In this document: positions 1 through 12,219 of the stretch, piece after piece
Layout of the letters: each line of letters opens with the position of its first letter
How positions within the stretch are numbered: the first letter of the stretch is position 1
NCBI GenBank assembly: GCA_003254905.1
Contig: QANU01013251.1
Span: forward strand, 1-64,000
DNA from: Nissolia schottii
Lineage: Eukaryota > Streptophyta > Magnoliopsida > Fabales > Fabaceae
Reading direction: 5' to 3'
DNA: 64,000 nt
Position numbers and translations under genes: made by a program
The notes under the pieces: model-generated
Database searches by the model: none
What the model saw: the letters and a program-made list of their open reading frames with translations, nothing else
What the model was told of the DNA's origin: nothing

Positions 1-293
1 GTAAATAGGAGAGGACAAGTTTAATTTGGAATTTTACTTCATGGCTTCTGCATGGTCATTGCTTTAACTTGTTCTACTGCCCTACTTGTGTATTCTACTT
101 TGACTTGTCTTTGACCAAGTGTACACCTTTGATATTGTTCATGTAGCCAATGATGCATAAAGACAAAATCAAATTGATATCTTCATGCAAGATCAAGATG
201 ACAACTGGTCTCCTAGCCACATATATCATGTAGACAACTCTACACACTCAAATGCAAGTAATATGCTATATGTTTCAAGATAATTCTAGCCAA
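1..293. other. Intergenic stretch, no gene seen
   Basis: AT-rich single-copy-looking DNA. No coding potential or recognisable repeat was seen on either strand before the inverted-repeat element that begins near 294. Confidence 0.5.
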
Positions 294-1237
294 GGTTATC
301 AAATTCAAGAGTTTAAGTAAACTCGTAGAGCCTCCATAAACTCAGATCATAAACTCGTATGAGTTTACTTATTATTAAAAAAATATTTTAAAAAACTATT
401 ATGCTACAAAATATATTTAATAAAACTTGAAATTCATAAATATTTTTAACTCCATAACAAAGCACAAATAAAGATGAAATATATGAGTTCTAAGTTCAAT
501 TCATACATAATACATATGTTTGAATCAGAACATATCCTCCTCCACTTAAACTTAATGACAAGTAAAATCTATCAATATAAGAGAGAGACGGTGTGTTAAG
601 CAACCAACATAGCAAATGTATATAAAAAACAAAGTCACTCATTCTTGACAGAAGTAGTCTGCTTCGAGCCGACAACAAAGAATTCGGTGATGACTTCAAT
701 GGGCATGCCCTTTCTTTCTGGAACCTTCAAGAACACAAATATCTAGGAGATGACACACACAACAGCATAAACACCGAAGATACCAGCGAGTCTCATAGTA
801 CTAAGCATCACAGGAAGCGGGTATGTGACGATGATGTCTCTAATCCAAAACACTAAAGCACAGATAGTGATGCAGAGGTCACGCACTCTAGTAGGAATGA
901 TCTCTGAGCAAAGGATGAAATACATACGATGGATTAGCGACGGAGCACAATGGCATGACAGAGCACGATTACAGGCGCAACTGTGAATGGCAACCCTGAA
1001 ACACTCAAACGACCTAAATCTAAAAACTCGGGGACGTGCAAATCGACGTCATTTTGCTTGTTTTGTCCTTTTAAAAAAAAACCCAACTATGGTAAACTCG
1101 TGAACTCGCTAGTAAACTCGCGATTTTATGCGAGTTTACCTGAGTTGAGCCGAGTTTACATGCGAGTCAGCTCGATTTTACTACCTAGGAACATAAACTC
1201 GTACGAGTTTACGAGTTAACACACGATTTTGATAACC
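294..1237. mobile_element. Pack-type non-autonomous DNA transposon carrying a host gene fragment
   Basis: The two ends are inverted copies of each other. The left end begins ggttatcaaattcaagag and the right end, read on the minus strand, begins ggttatcaaaatcgtgtg. Both ends then carry many short copies of aaactcgt / acgagttta on both strands (about 296-370 and 1085-1225), a layout typical of subterminal repeats in plant DNA transposons. The interior holds the C-terminal end of a sugar transporter gene (separate entry). I could not find a convincing target-site duplication, so the superfamily (hAT or Mutator-like) is open. The element has no transposase and would be non-autonomous. Confidence 0.55.
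635..930 (-). pseudogene. Fragment of a monosaccharide-sensing protein / tonoplast sugar transporter (MSSP/TMT) gene
   Basis: On the minus strand the reading YFILCSEIIPTRVRDLC starts at about 922. It continues through a membrane segment and ends with FLKVPERKGMPIEVITEFF, then VGSKQTTSVKNE and a TGA at 637-635. This matches the last transmembrane helix and C-terminal tail of the MSSP/TMT family, vacuolar H+-coupled sugar antiporters, where the usual text is NILCAEIFPTRVRGLC and LKVPETKGMPLEV. Only about 95 of more than 700 residues are present. The conserved tryptophan after the helix (ISW) is a TAG stop here, and the asparagine of PNILC is replaced. It lies inside the inverted-repeat element 294-1237, so it was probably captured and carried in. 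It is not expected to make a working protein. Confidence 0.7.
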
Positions 1238-1409
1238 ATGGCACTGCACACCATTACAGAAAATCAAGACAAAGGCATAGAAGTTAATGTCTCTAAAATT
1301 ACAATACATAAAGTAAAAATACTTATGAAAAATAATACAAAGCTAGTAATCCAATCCTAATATTCTCAATCTTCTTTCTGAAGTGTATTGAGAAAGCATA
1401 CCTAGCAAT

Positions 1410-2078
1410 GTTTTAAATTGTGAATGTAATCGCGATTGCAGATACTGCGATTGTGGGTATTGCAGTTGCTGTAATGCAGTTGTGATCATTGCGACGTGAA
1501 TTTTTTTTTTAATTTTTACATAATTTAATTTTTTTCATTTATATTCTTTGTAACTTTATATATATCTTTATTTAACATATTATATATACTTTTATTAATA
1601 TTTTAAGACTTTATATCATCTCAATAAATAATTTAAATTAGATTTATATATATATATATAAAATAAATGATTATTAAAATAATTATTCTAAATAGAATTT
1701 TAAAAATATTATACAATCATATACAAATATAACAATAACAATGAAGTAGAAAATTTATGAGCCAAAAGACTACACAAGAGAAGGTAGTAAGAGGCAAATT
1801 AGTAACAGACGAAGATGAAATGATGACACTTTTGAAAAAAGGATGAGAAAGGTGAGAGAAGATGAGAAAGATAGTAATAGACGAATCAATAGTAAAACAA
1901 ATATTGTAAGGTAGAAGGTGAGAAAGGGATGTAGGTCAATTTTGATTTTTTGTGGTCGTTGCAACCACAATCTTGTGAGTTTGGTTTACAACACAACTGC
2001 AGTCCGATGCAGTTGCGGAGCTTACCACATTAGCAATAGTGTGGCTTGATGTGTTGATGCGGACTGCAATTTAAAACC
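1410..2078. mobile_element. Small inverted-repeat DNA transposon (hAT/MITE-like)
   Basis: The left end gttttaaattgtgaatg and the right end, read on the minus strand (ggttttaaattgcagtcc), are inverted copies. Both are followed by clusters of short gcagttgc/gattgcag motifs (1430-1500 and 1955-2075). The core is AT-rich with a (TA)n run near 1647. There is no coding sequence. No clear target duplication was found. Confidence 0.4.
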
Positions 2079-2844
2079 ATCATACTTAGAAATTATAAAA
2101 AATAATTATTTTTTTTTTGCCTTGAATAAGCAATTGAACCAGCCATTAGCTGAGAAATCTAAAAGAATATACGAGATGGATAGATTAGAGTTTTAAAACC
2201 CAATTAATTGAATCACAAGAAAACCCAACAAGGGGACACAATCTAGCAAATGATGAACACAAATATTTTACGTGACAAGTTGAAATCGTAAACAATAAGG
2301 GGGTTTAATTTGGGACTAAAATTCAAAAGTTTTGCACACAATACAGTGGGAAGCAAGAGGCTCCTGCGGATGTGGGCAGCAGCAGTACTAGAGCTCGAAC
2401 TTAGCGACGAAGCTCGAACACAACAATGGATGACCTTCAAGCACAGCAGAGCTCGGAGATTATTGATGGGAGGAGGCGAGGCGCGCCCCACGGAAACAGA
2501 GTAATGGTTGGGGATTTTAGGAATTTAGTGATCTTGGCTGAGACGCGTCCCACGGAGACGGAGGGAAGTTGCAGGTGGAGGCGTCGCTACAAGGACACAG
2601 ACAAGACGCTGAGGAGGCAGCGCTGCATGGAGATGAAGAGAAAACGGCGACGAGGCTCCCACAGACAAAGATGCTACAGTGCCGCACGGAAGAGAGAGGG
2701 GGCGGGGGAGACGTGTCGTTAGTGTGGCAAGTGACCTCTATCAAGTTTGTTATAATTTTAACTATTTATTTAAATCTAATGGTGAATATTTCATTCTCAC
2801 CTTCTCGTGTAAAAATGTCATTCTCACATGAATCATTCCTCATA
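2079..2844. other. Non-genic stretch with a GC-rich block
   Basis: The flanks are AT-rich. Positions 2340-2720 form a GC- and purine-rich block containing near repeats of cgccccacggaaacagag / cgtcccacggagacgg (2481 and 2547). Open frames exist on both strands but none resembles a known protein. I take it as repeat or old transposon DNA without an assigned family. Confidence 0.35.
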
Positions 2845-2849
2845 AATAT

Positions 2850-3263
2850 TGTATCGGAGTGGTACCTTTCGGATCCTGAAGCTCCGCGGAAGACGGTCGG
2901 ACGGGGTGAGCGAGTACCTGCAAGGACTCCAATACTTAAGTCAGTATAGGTCTGAGGTGTTGATCCAAAGTAATGGTCTAGAGTCTGAAAGTTTACCTGG
3001 TAGGCTGGCCCTGCTTATATATACCTGGGTGGCGTCCGTGATTTCCTCAACCATGCGGATATTCTTCTTACTCTGCCTCCGGGGACATCTTTCCTGTTTG
3101 GTCTTCGGGGATCAGGAAAAGATTGATCTGGAGTCGATTCGGGTTGCACTGGCTCCATCAGGTCAATCCGCGAGTTCTGTGCCGTTATCATCCAATTGGG
3201 TCGCACTCGTGGGCCGACCGTGGGAGGTTCGCGAACTGGGCCTTCGAGACCCAGTCCGTAACA
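2850..3263. mobile_element. Solo LTR (fossil), 414 bp
   Basis: The segment starts tgtatcggagtgg and ends cagtccgtaaca, the TG...CA ends of a long terminal repeat. It is flanked by a perfect 5-bp target duplication AATAT (2845-2849 and 3264-3268). No second LTR or internal region is present, so this is a solo LTR left by recombination between LTRs. A TATA-like run lies at about 3015-3024. The family is not identified. Its GC content is well above that of the AT-rich surroundings. The perfect target duplication suggests it is not very old. Confidence 0.85.
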
Positions 3264-3268
3264 AATAT

Positions 3269-5622
3269 ATACATATATTGATACGAATTAATATTTTAAA
3301 TAATTTAATTTTATAAATGACAAATAATAGCATCTCAACCATGCCCAAATAAATCTGACATACTTGCAAAGGTTAACAAAATGTATGATAATTTTATTTA
3401 TGGACAATGTTCTTTCAAGATGAATTAACATATTCAACTTATATATTACTTACAGAAAAAACCAAAATAGGTAACAATGACATTCGACATTCGTATTTAA
3501 TTAGGATCATCTTCTACCAGCATCATTTGCAGTTTTGAGATTTAAATAAATCAAGTTAAATAATTTAACTTCATATTCAAAAACAAAAGAAACAATGGTA
3601 AAAAGAGTACTTATTTTTAAAGTTACATTATCAAAGATGTCCTTAAATAACAACATGCACGCAAGCCCCTTCTTAAATTTAAAAAAAAAAATAGACAAAA
3701 TTCCTAACGGGTGCAATATATTTTAATTAGCATACTCAAATCTTTTAGTGAATAAGCAATATTCACAAATATAAAAAAGACGTTTAAAATGTAATAAGTA
3801 AATAATGTTCAACCACGCACTTATAGACGATTGCTCCGTAAATTCGCTTCCACTTATCTCTTTTCCCTGCAATGCATTGCCACCCACGAGGACGACTACC
3901 ATAATGGCTACGTTGCCACGAAAGTTCTGGAGGTTCGCAAGATGGTGAGGGAAAGGTTTGAGCCATTGGAGGTGATGCTCGTGTGATTATGTGCATTGGA
4001 TGTGCGTTTAGGAGCACCCAATTGAAGAAAATAAAGTAGAAGATGTATTTGCAATGAACATGAAAAAAGTATAGAAGAGATGAAAAACATGAAGAGGAAA
4101 GGAAGAAAGTCATGGAGAAATGAAATAGGTTTTGTGAAATTCTTCGGTGTTTATTTATTGCTTTGATGCTTTTAAGATAGATGAGCATTTTAGTGCTTTA
4201 GTAATTATCATAGATAGGCATTTTGATCCTTATTTGGTGGATTCGTGTGTGAAATTTGGTGGAGTCATTTGTTAATGAATAAATAATTTTTTAAATTTAT
4301 GAATTGGCTCATATTCAAATGATTAAAATAGGAAGAAAAGTAAATGATCCAACTTATGTCACCTAAGTAAGTCCCTTCGGTGAAAAACCCAATTTTAAAA
4401 TAATACACATGATATATTACTACTAGTTTTTGTCATGCTTTTATTGGCGGATTTTCTAAAAAGAATTATTTCTAACATAACTTATATTTTTATTAAGACT
4501 TCTTTAGCTTAAATTATATAATTCATTATTTACTTAATATCTATAAATATAATATTAATTTTTTAATTAATAATTTATTTTTAAGAGTAATAGTNATTCC
4601 TAAGACTATTATTAAACTTATCAAACAGTCAAATTATAATTGCCGTAATTTGTATTTTTATAGAATACCCTATTTATAACATGTTGACTTATTACAAGCA
4701 AATACTTTAGTAGGTTTTCTATTTGTCTTTAGTTGTCCCCGTTCCTTTAACTTTCTCACTCACCTTTCTATTGTAAGTGAAGCTCTTGCATCCTATTAAT
4801 TCTCGTTCAAAACCCAATCACTTTCATAACTATTAAAGTAATTAATTCTATTTATTTTACTTCTACTTAGTTTTTGTTTATATAATTTTTTATTTAATGC
4901 AATTTCAAGTTAAATTTTTTACAAGAAATAAAATGTTAATATATTTGGACACAATTAATTGTGTTCAGACATTAATTTTTAAATGTATCTAAAAAATAAA
5001 TAAAATGGAACGGAGATGTTAAATTTGATATGTTCTATTTATTTTATTTGTTGATTTATTTAATTATTTTTACTTGTTTATTTCTATTATTGATACTCAT
5101 TTGCAATTATATGATAGCATTTTTTTTCTCAAAATGAATTCAATGACCACATAACGAAATTACTTATTTCAATTGTTACATAACGATAAAATCATGATTT
5201 CACTTACCAAAATATGTATAACTTAAAAAATTTATGAATGATTTCCGGCCCTCTATACATTTTTTACATCCGTCCCTGTTCAACCTACTCAACCTCTCTT
5301 CTATTCTGAGAGTTACATGTGCTTGTTCAGGGTTTAGGGTGAAAGATACTAGCGTGACTTATTTGTTTATAAGTAATGTAAAATCAACAAGTGATTTTAA
5401 TTAAAAAAACACTATTTTTGTCACAACATAGATGGTGGATACACAACTCACGCAAACCTCCATTTACTAACTCAAATAATCCAAACACACACCTTTCATA
5501 AAATAATTCATTGGGATAACCCAACTTTATTCCTACACACACATCCAAAAGATAGAAACCTCCATTCCCGCACAAACAACACAACAGACTTCATAATAAA
5601 AGCACAGATCGACTAAACGCGT
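3269..5622. other. AT-rich intergenic region, no gene seen
   Basis: This is long AT-rich DNA with short chance frames. A slightly GC-richer patch at 3825-4030 gives frames on both strands, but none is recognisable. Position 4595 is an N. The stretch just downstream of the acyltransferase stop (5390-5620) is probably its 3' UTR and flank, since that gene is on the minus strand. Confidence 0.45.
4595..4595. other. Ambiguous base (N)
   Basis: A single undetermined base in AT-rich sequence. The two sides show no obvious duplication. Confidence 0.9.
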
Positions 5623-6725
5623 TCACTTCGCCTTGCTGCTGCGAAGCACGTGGTCCAACTCGTTAGCAAACGCCTCCATCACCTCATGTGGCAAGCAGGT
5701 GAGAACAATTATACCTTCCTCCCCTTTCTCATTCTGACAAGGCACGTGGAAATTCACCGCAGGGAAAGCACCCGCACCGGGTTTCGCGAGGCCACCGTAC
5801 AACGCCTTACCCCACCCAAAGTCCACGCCTCTGAACCCGGCGTACGTCGTGTCCAACACAACGAGAGACCTCACCGTGGTAAACAGGGGCCTCCCATTAG
5901 TCACCAAGAAATCCGCCAAGGAGTGAATGTACTCTTCGCTCACTTCCTTGATCGCTTCTGCTATTAGCCCCACGGCAAACTCGAGTGGGCTCTCGCATAA
6001 CTTCCCCGCGCTAGTGATTGCCGCGGGTAGCGCAAAGCAGTTACCGTAGTAACCGTTTGGGATCGGAGGGTCGAACTGGGCGCGCCCGTCGGTTATGCAC
6101 ATCATCCGAACGTCGTCGTTTGGGTCTACCTGCAGCGCTTTCGTGCGGCAGCGCCAAACTAACGCCGTGAGGAGTAGGAACGTTGGGGACTGGGAGAGGC
6201 TTTCGGGGAGGAGGGATCGGATTGCGGCTACCTCGGAGGATCCGAAGAAGAAAGAGCGCTGTGCGAGGTCGTTAGGGGAAGGAGGAGGGTTTGTGTCCGT
6301 CAGCTGCTCGTACTCGCGGTGGCTGAAGGTCACGCGCGGGGGGTCGCGCGCGTTGAGGAGCTCCCTGTTCCAGACCGGGGCGATGGAGGGCTCGGTGGCG
6401 CCGCGGCAGATCTCGGCCAGGGCGTACATGAAGTGGACGACCCCGGCTCCGTCGGTCATGGCGTGGTTGAAGCGGAGGCCGAAGATGAAACCGCCGCACT
6501 TGAGCCGCGTCACCTGTCATTCAAACATAGAGTCATGTTTAGCGAAATTAATATTTCAATAATTTTTTTGCAAAGATATATGTTGGCAAAATAGAATTTT
6601 AAGGTTAGAAACCCCCAAATTTTTTATTATTAATTTCTTAGAGTGCCATAAGGATAATTGTTTACAGAAAGGATATTAAGGATGATATAAAAAATGTGAA
6701 ACTCACATCATTATTCAATAAATAA

Positions 6726-6773
<48 letters not shown>

Positions 6774-8203
6774 GTATGTAAGACCTACTTATATGTGTTT
6801 AAAAAGAATTCTTAAATATGTGTTCATCCAAAAATATCTCTATATATTTGTCTTCTTTTGGTACATGAGATATATTTCAATCTAACCTACTAAAATAAAA
6901 TGGCCCAATTTTACACTTAACTAATAAATATGAGTATGATTGTCCTCCATTTTGCTTGGAAATGTCTTTCAGTACTAATAAATATTTAAAATTTTCTTTA
7001 CGTGTTAATAAACCCTTTCTGGCCGGCTAGGTGGATCGGGTCCAAGCAGAATTGTATATAAAATTCCACTATTAACCAAGCTGGAACTTGAACATGGCAA
7101 AACAAATCCAGTTGCGAACTACCTTGCCACCTGCTTGGTTATGACATTATATACGATCAATAATTAATATATATATATATATAATATCTAAATTTCATTA
7201 TTACAAATCAGCTCAAAAATCATGAATGCTATTGTTAAAGATTGTTATCTCCAAATCAGGAGTGCTATTATGTTGTGATATCTCAATAATATATATATAT
7301 ATATATATATTATATCAAAAATATGTTAAATGGTAAGTTATTTTTGTTATGTCATTATATTTGTTTAAATTTAAATGTATTTTAATATATTTATTTAATT
7401 ATTATGTATGATCAGTATAAAAAAATCTTGTACTATTATTCAATCATATATTCGTAAGATTTTTGATACAATAAGTGTTAGATTTAACCATATTAGTTGA
7501 TGTGGCTATATAAGACTAAATGATCATATTAAAACTTTTTTAGATGAACTAATAATGCATAATAATTAATTTATTATGAGATGGCATAAAAATATATAAG
7601 TAGTGTTATAGGTACACTAACATCGTTGTAAACATTAAGTTTCTCCTCTCACACACACATCATAGGGCTCACCAAAATTGGTATACAGATAACATTTTTG
7701 TAAAAATATGCAAAACCATTGCATATGAACATAGAAAAACTGCTATGATTTTATACCTGAATAAGAAAGATGGGAGTATCAATAACTCCTTCAGAGGCCG
7801 GAACCTCATAGAGTAGCTCATTGAAGCAAGGAAAAGGAGGTAAAAGAGCGTCACCAAATTGATCAAGGGTAACATCTGCATCTGCCTCAATGAACATCAC
7901 ACCTTCCTCGTTACACTCCACTATCAGCCCCCCATCCGGTCCTTCCCTAAGCCTACCGGCAAGAGGGTAGTAAAACACGAGCGCTTGCGCGATCGCACTC
8001 CTAATTACTTCAACCGGGTCCTTCCCTTCCATGGAGGGTTCGCTACGGTAGAATTGTATGATCGGAACATTGGCTCGGAGGCCAGCTTGGGAGTCTATGT
8101 CGGATAGGAGCTTGCTTTCGTGAGGAGTGGGCTTTGCAGGAGCTACTAGCTCTGGTTGTTTTCTGTGCACTTTGAACGCTAGAGGGGAAGATGATTGTTC
8201 CAT
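5623..8203 (-). CDS. BAHD acyltransferase (benzyl-alcohol benzoyltransferase / methanol anthraniloyltransferase-like)
   Basis: Two exons on the minus strand: 8203-7757 (149 codons) and 6513-5623 (296 codons plus TGA), joined in phase 0 by a GT-AG intron of 1243 bp. The product is 445 residues, the usual BAHD length. The catalytic HxxxD motif is HAMTD at residues 166-170, and the structural DFGWG motif is at 380-384. The N-terminus (FKVHRKQPELVAPAKPTPHE) and the exon junction LIQ/VTRLKCGGF match the clade that includes benzyl alcohol O-benzoyltransferases and methanol O-anthraniloyltransferases. BAHD enzymes move an acyl group from acyl-CoA to an alcohol or amine in the cytosol; the substrate cannot be read from sequence. 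Exon 2 is strikingly GC-rich against AT-rich flanks. The Met start at 8203 fits the family and lies about 100 bp downstream of a TATA box. No break is visible, so the gene looks functional. Confidence 0.92.
6514..7756 (-). other. Intron of the BAHD acyltransferase gene
   Basis: The donor is CAG|GTATAA at 7756 and the acceptor is TGACAG at 6514. The intron is AT-rich with (TA)n and (TATG)n microsatellites at about 6731-6780, and (AT)n runs near 7168-7184 and 7290-7311. No coding insertion was seen. Confidence 0.85.
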
Positions 8204-8300
8204 TGCTTCAGATGAATAGAAAAAAGAAAAGGAAAAAGAGTGGAATAGTGTTTTGATTGGAAAGTGTTGTGGGTACGGGATTGGGGTTATCCTACTGCAA

Positions 8301-8306
8301 TTTATA
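8301..8306 (-). promoter_or_regulatory. TATA box of the BAHD acyltransferase gene
   Basis: The minus strand reads CTATAAATTG about 100 bp upstream of the ATG at 8203. This is a normal distance for a plant TATA box plus a short 5' UTR. No other element could be assigned. Confidence 0.5.
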
Positions 8307-8623
8307 GAGAAATGTTCTGTCTAGGTACTTATTTTGCTGGCTAAATTGAACAATTCATAGTTGCAGTTGATTAAAATTATATTTGACCTTAAATTATATG
8401 TAAAATTATATTTTTTAAATTTTCTTTATTATTAATTATTAATGTTCTATTGGGTTTTTATTTTTATTTTATGTATTTTTTATTTTTAAAAATTTGCGAG
8501 TGAACTAATAAAAATAGTAAAAATAACAAAATATTATTTTTTGTTTAGAGTTTAAGATTTAAAATTTTATAGAAAAAAACTGGTGAATACAAAATAAAAT
8601 AAGATATAAGATTTTAGAGTTCT

Positions 8624-8836
8624 GCTACATGTACACAAAAAATCATACACCATACATACACCTCGTACTTATATACATAAAGTTTGTGTTTTAACTCATG
8701 TAATGTTTGTGCACTTAATTAAGTATAATTGAAAGTATTATTTACAACTTTGTAATGTTTGTGCACTCGTAAGAATAAAGTTTGTACATTATTAATTGTG
8801 TATGTATGAGTGTATGAAATTGGGTGTACATGTAGC
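8624..8836. mobile_element. MITE with gctacatgtacac inverted repeats
   Basis: The left end gctacatgtacac and the right end gggtgtacatgtagc are inverted copies 213 bp apart. The inside is non-coding and carries tgtttgtgcact motifs, also found in the larger repeat element at 9.59-11.07 kb. I saw no clear target duplication. Confidence 0.55.
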
Positions 8837-9590
8837 ATTTTTAAAGATTTTATTATTCTTATTGTTTTCTTAAATTTAACAAAAAAATACAAAAAAATAA
8901 ATAAAAATATAAAATTAACTAATCATTAATATTTAATCATACATAAAAATTATGATAAAATATAATTTTACACATAATTTAAATAAAGTGCGATTTTAAC
9001 TAATTTTAAGAGCAATTTATATAATTTATCCTATTTTATATAGCATGAGATTTCATTCAAGCTGATGTCACGTGTTACCTGTTTATAAAATGACCCGACA
9101 GCTATTCATAATGGATAGTACTCTATTCTCTAAAATATTAAAGCCGTGAATGATATGAGTAGCTACGTAAGTTTAAGGGACCACCAAAGAAATTAATGGG
9201 ATTTGCTTTAGCTCCATGCGCGGCACGTTTGACAGCAAAAATGAGTTTCATATGCCATCCTTTTGATAGAATTATATGAAAATGCTCGGTGTACATCAAT
9301 ATTACATACCCCCATATATATATATATTCTCATTTTATATTTAATTAATGGCAGTTATATGATTTACAGTAGACCTTTCTCATTAATACCATCACGGGAC
9401 CCTCGACGCGATTTTCTCAATTATATGACAAACAAAAACGCACTTCAACGTGATTTTTTCAGCAATGTCACACTCGAACCTATCAAAAAATTTATCCTGA
9501 GCTACAAAATCCACTTATAGAAGCATTCTTAAAATGAATCAGTTTTGCGTTGTTTAAGGAGCGTGTTGTTATAGAGTTTAAAGCAATTTT
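8837..9590. other. Intergenic stretch, no gene seen
   Basis: AT-rich with a (TA)n run near 9317. No coding sequence or known repeat was recognised. Confidence 0.4.
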
Positions 9591-11066
9591 GCAGAATATG
9601 ATATCTGATTTTAGTACACAAACTTTATATGACTGTACACAAACATTATATGACTGAGTGCACAAACATTACCTACTTGTGTAACAACACTGTGATTTTA
9701 TTCAAACATAAATAAGTTCACAATATTTATGCATTTTGAATGGACAAACTTTATAAAAATTAGTTCACATACATTTGTACAGACACTTTTATACATTCTA
9801 ATGCATAAGCTTTACATATATGCATATTACTTAATGTATAGTTAAGTATTTTTGCAGAATATGATATTTGATTTTAGTGCACAAACTTTATATGACAGTA
9901 TACACAAACTTTATATGACTGAGTGCACAAACATTACATGTGTAACAACACTATTATTTTACTCAAACATAAATAAGTTCACAATATTTATACATTTTGA
10001 ATGGACAAACTTTATGAAAATTAGTTCACAAACATGTGTATACACACTTTTATACATTATGATGGATGAACTTTACATATATGCATATTACTTAATGTAC
10101 AGTTAAGTATTTTTGTAAAATATGATATATGATTGGAGTGTACAAACTTTATATGACCATGTGTACAAACTTTATATGACTGGGTGCACAAACATTACAT
10201 ACCTTTGTAATAACACTGTAATTTTATAATGGATAAACTTTACATATATGCATATTATTTAATGTATAGTTAAGTAATATTGCAGAATATGAAATTTGAT
10301 TGTAGTGCACAAACTTTATATGATAGTGTACACACACTTTATATGACCGAGTGCACAAACATTACATACTTGTCTACAACACTGTGATTTTACTCAAACA
10401 TAAATAAGTTCACAATATTTATACATTTTTAATGGACAAACTTTATAACAATTGGTTCACATACATGTGTACACATACTTTTATCCATTCTAATGCATAA
10501 ACTTTACATATATGCATATTACTTAATGTATAGTTAAGTAATATTGCAGAATATGAAATATGAATGTAGTGCACAAACTTTATATGACTTTGTGCTCAAA
10601 CATTATATGACTGTGTTATGTACTTGTGCACAACACTGTGATTTTACTCAAACATAAATAAGTTCACAATATTTATACATTTTTAGCGGACAAACGTTAT
10701 AAATGTTAGTTCACATGCACAAAACTTTACAGATTTGCATAAAACTTAACCTACAGTTAAGTATTTTGCAGAATCTGATATATGTGATTTGAGTGCACAA
10801 TCTTTTATATGGGTGCGAGAGTGAAGAGAGCGACGAGAGATGACAGTGAAGAGAGTGAAGAGAGAACGAAGGATGAGAGTGGCGAGAGATGAGAGCGACG
10901 ATAGTGAAGAGAGAAAACAGAAGAAAGTGAAAGTGGAAAGATTTTCAGATACACTTATTTTTGATGCGCGAGTGAGTGAGAGTGGAGTGAGTGATTATTT
11001 GAGGGGACCCACTGTATTCTTATACGAGAGTATGTATGATGTAGAGGTTTAGGGTGTACATGTAGC
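9591..11066. repeat. Tandem array of ~260-bp units ending in a MITE-type terminus
   Basis: Copies of a unit beginning gcagaatatgatat start at about 9591, 9854, 10115, 10282, 10546 and 10768. The spacings are 263, 261, 167, 264 and 222 bp. Each unit contains gtgcacaaactttatatgac, then cacaatatttat, then ttacatatatgcatatt and cttaatgta. Some units have internal deletions. After the last partial unit comes a purine-rich run (10816-10960) and then gggtgtacatgtagc at 11052-11066. That sequence is the same terminus as the right end of the MITE at 8624-8836. I infer a longer relative of that MITE whose inside expanded in tandem. No matching left terminus is visible. Frames in it are not gene-like. 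Confidence 0.65.
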
Positions 11067-11530
11067 GAAACCGAGAATTATATAAGAGAGTACTACTGCA
11101 AATCGGTAAAGTATATTATTTTCGATTTGGATGAGGATTGTATTTCAAACTAATGATTGTTTGGTTTCTTAAATTCAAAATTTACATTTTTAATGGCTTC
11201 CCTCATACACCTTTGTAAACTTCCTTCTAACTATTAAATATGAGAAAAATTAAATATTTTTAAAATTTTGAGACATTAAATGCATTCACTATTTTTTTAG
11301 TTCATTTAGTGATAGTAAGAAATCAAGGAGGATAAATTAGGAGATCAAAACATTACTCTTATTAAATGGAGTTCTTCAATACAATTTGAGGTATTTACCC
11401 TTTCTCACTAAAATTTATCATTCTTGACGATTTTTAAAATGACTTAAATAAGTTTTTAACTCTCAATATATAACATTTTTTTTTTGAATTTTTACCTTAT
11501 TAAAAAAATTGAATTTGATACCTAATAAAT
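11067..11530. other. Intergenic stretch, no gene seen
   Basis: AT-rich, without coding sequence. From about 11440 the text (acttaaataagtttttaac, then a series of 'tttgatacctaataaattt'-type runs) resembles the terminal region of a plant DNA transposon, but no matching inverted end was found downstream. Confidence 0.3.
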
Positions 11531-12219
11531 TTTAATTTTGTTTTTGTCCCTTACTGTTAGCAAAGGATGTTAAATGTTGACGTGATTGTAAAAATGTTAC
11601 ATGTCAAGTGGCATGCGACTTACACGTGCCACTTGACCCGCTACTCATAACCCAACCCATGACTCAACCCACCCCAACCACCCATTTTATTTTAAAAAAA
11701 CCTAAACAAGAACCTAAACCTAAACAAAAAAACCTCTCATGTTCTCTCCTCATCTTCAATAATCATCATCAAGATCATCAGTATCTCACTCTCACGCTAA
11801 ACCTAATTTCTAAGAAAAGAAAAAAAAACCTCCCATGCTTTCTTCTCTTTCATCATCTCCAATCATCATCATCATCTTCATCATCCTCCATCCATCACTA
11901 CCACTACAACAACACCACCAAACCACCACCACTAATAACAACACTACCACCTTACCGCTTACACCACTGCTACCACCACTAACAACAGAAAAAGCATAGA
12001 ACAGATCTACCTTCACAGCCCATCACAGCCTCAAATCCCTACCCCTAAACACCATTCCCACCACCCCAAATCCCCTTTCAAAACACCATCCTTCCATCAA
12101 TAACAACCAGTCATTGCAGCAACTAAACACAAACCAACAAAATATAGCAATTGGATCAACGCGTGAGTCAAAAACACACATTGCAACAAAATAGTAACAA
12201 TGCACAAGATCTTCACTCT

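Noticed and set aside
3784-4188. Frame of 134 codons on the minus strand
   Set aside because: Composition is AT-driven (Phe/Ile/Leu/Ser), overlapping frames exist, and no similarity was recognised.
10840-11052. Open frame of 70 codons rich in Arg/Glu/Lys
   Set aside because: It arises from a purine-rich run of gagagtgaagaga repeats at the end of the tandem array and has no similarity to a known protein.
11608-12016. His/Ser/Pro-rich and Val/Gly-rich frames on opposite strands
   Set aside because: Simple-sequence cat/cac runs produce both frames; no domain is present.
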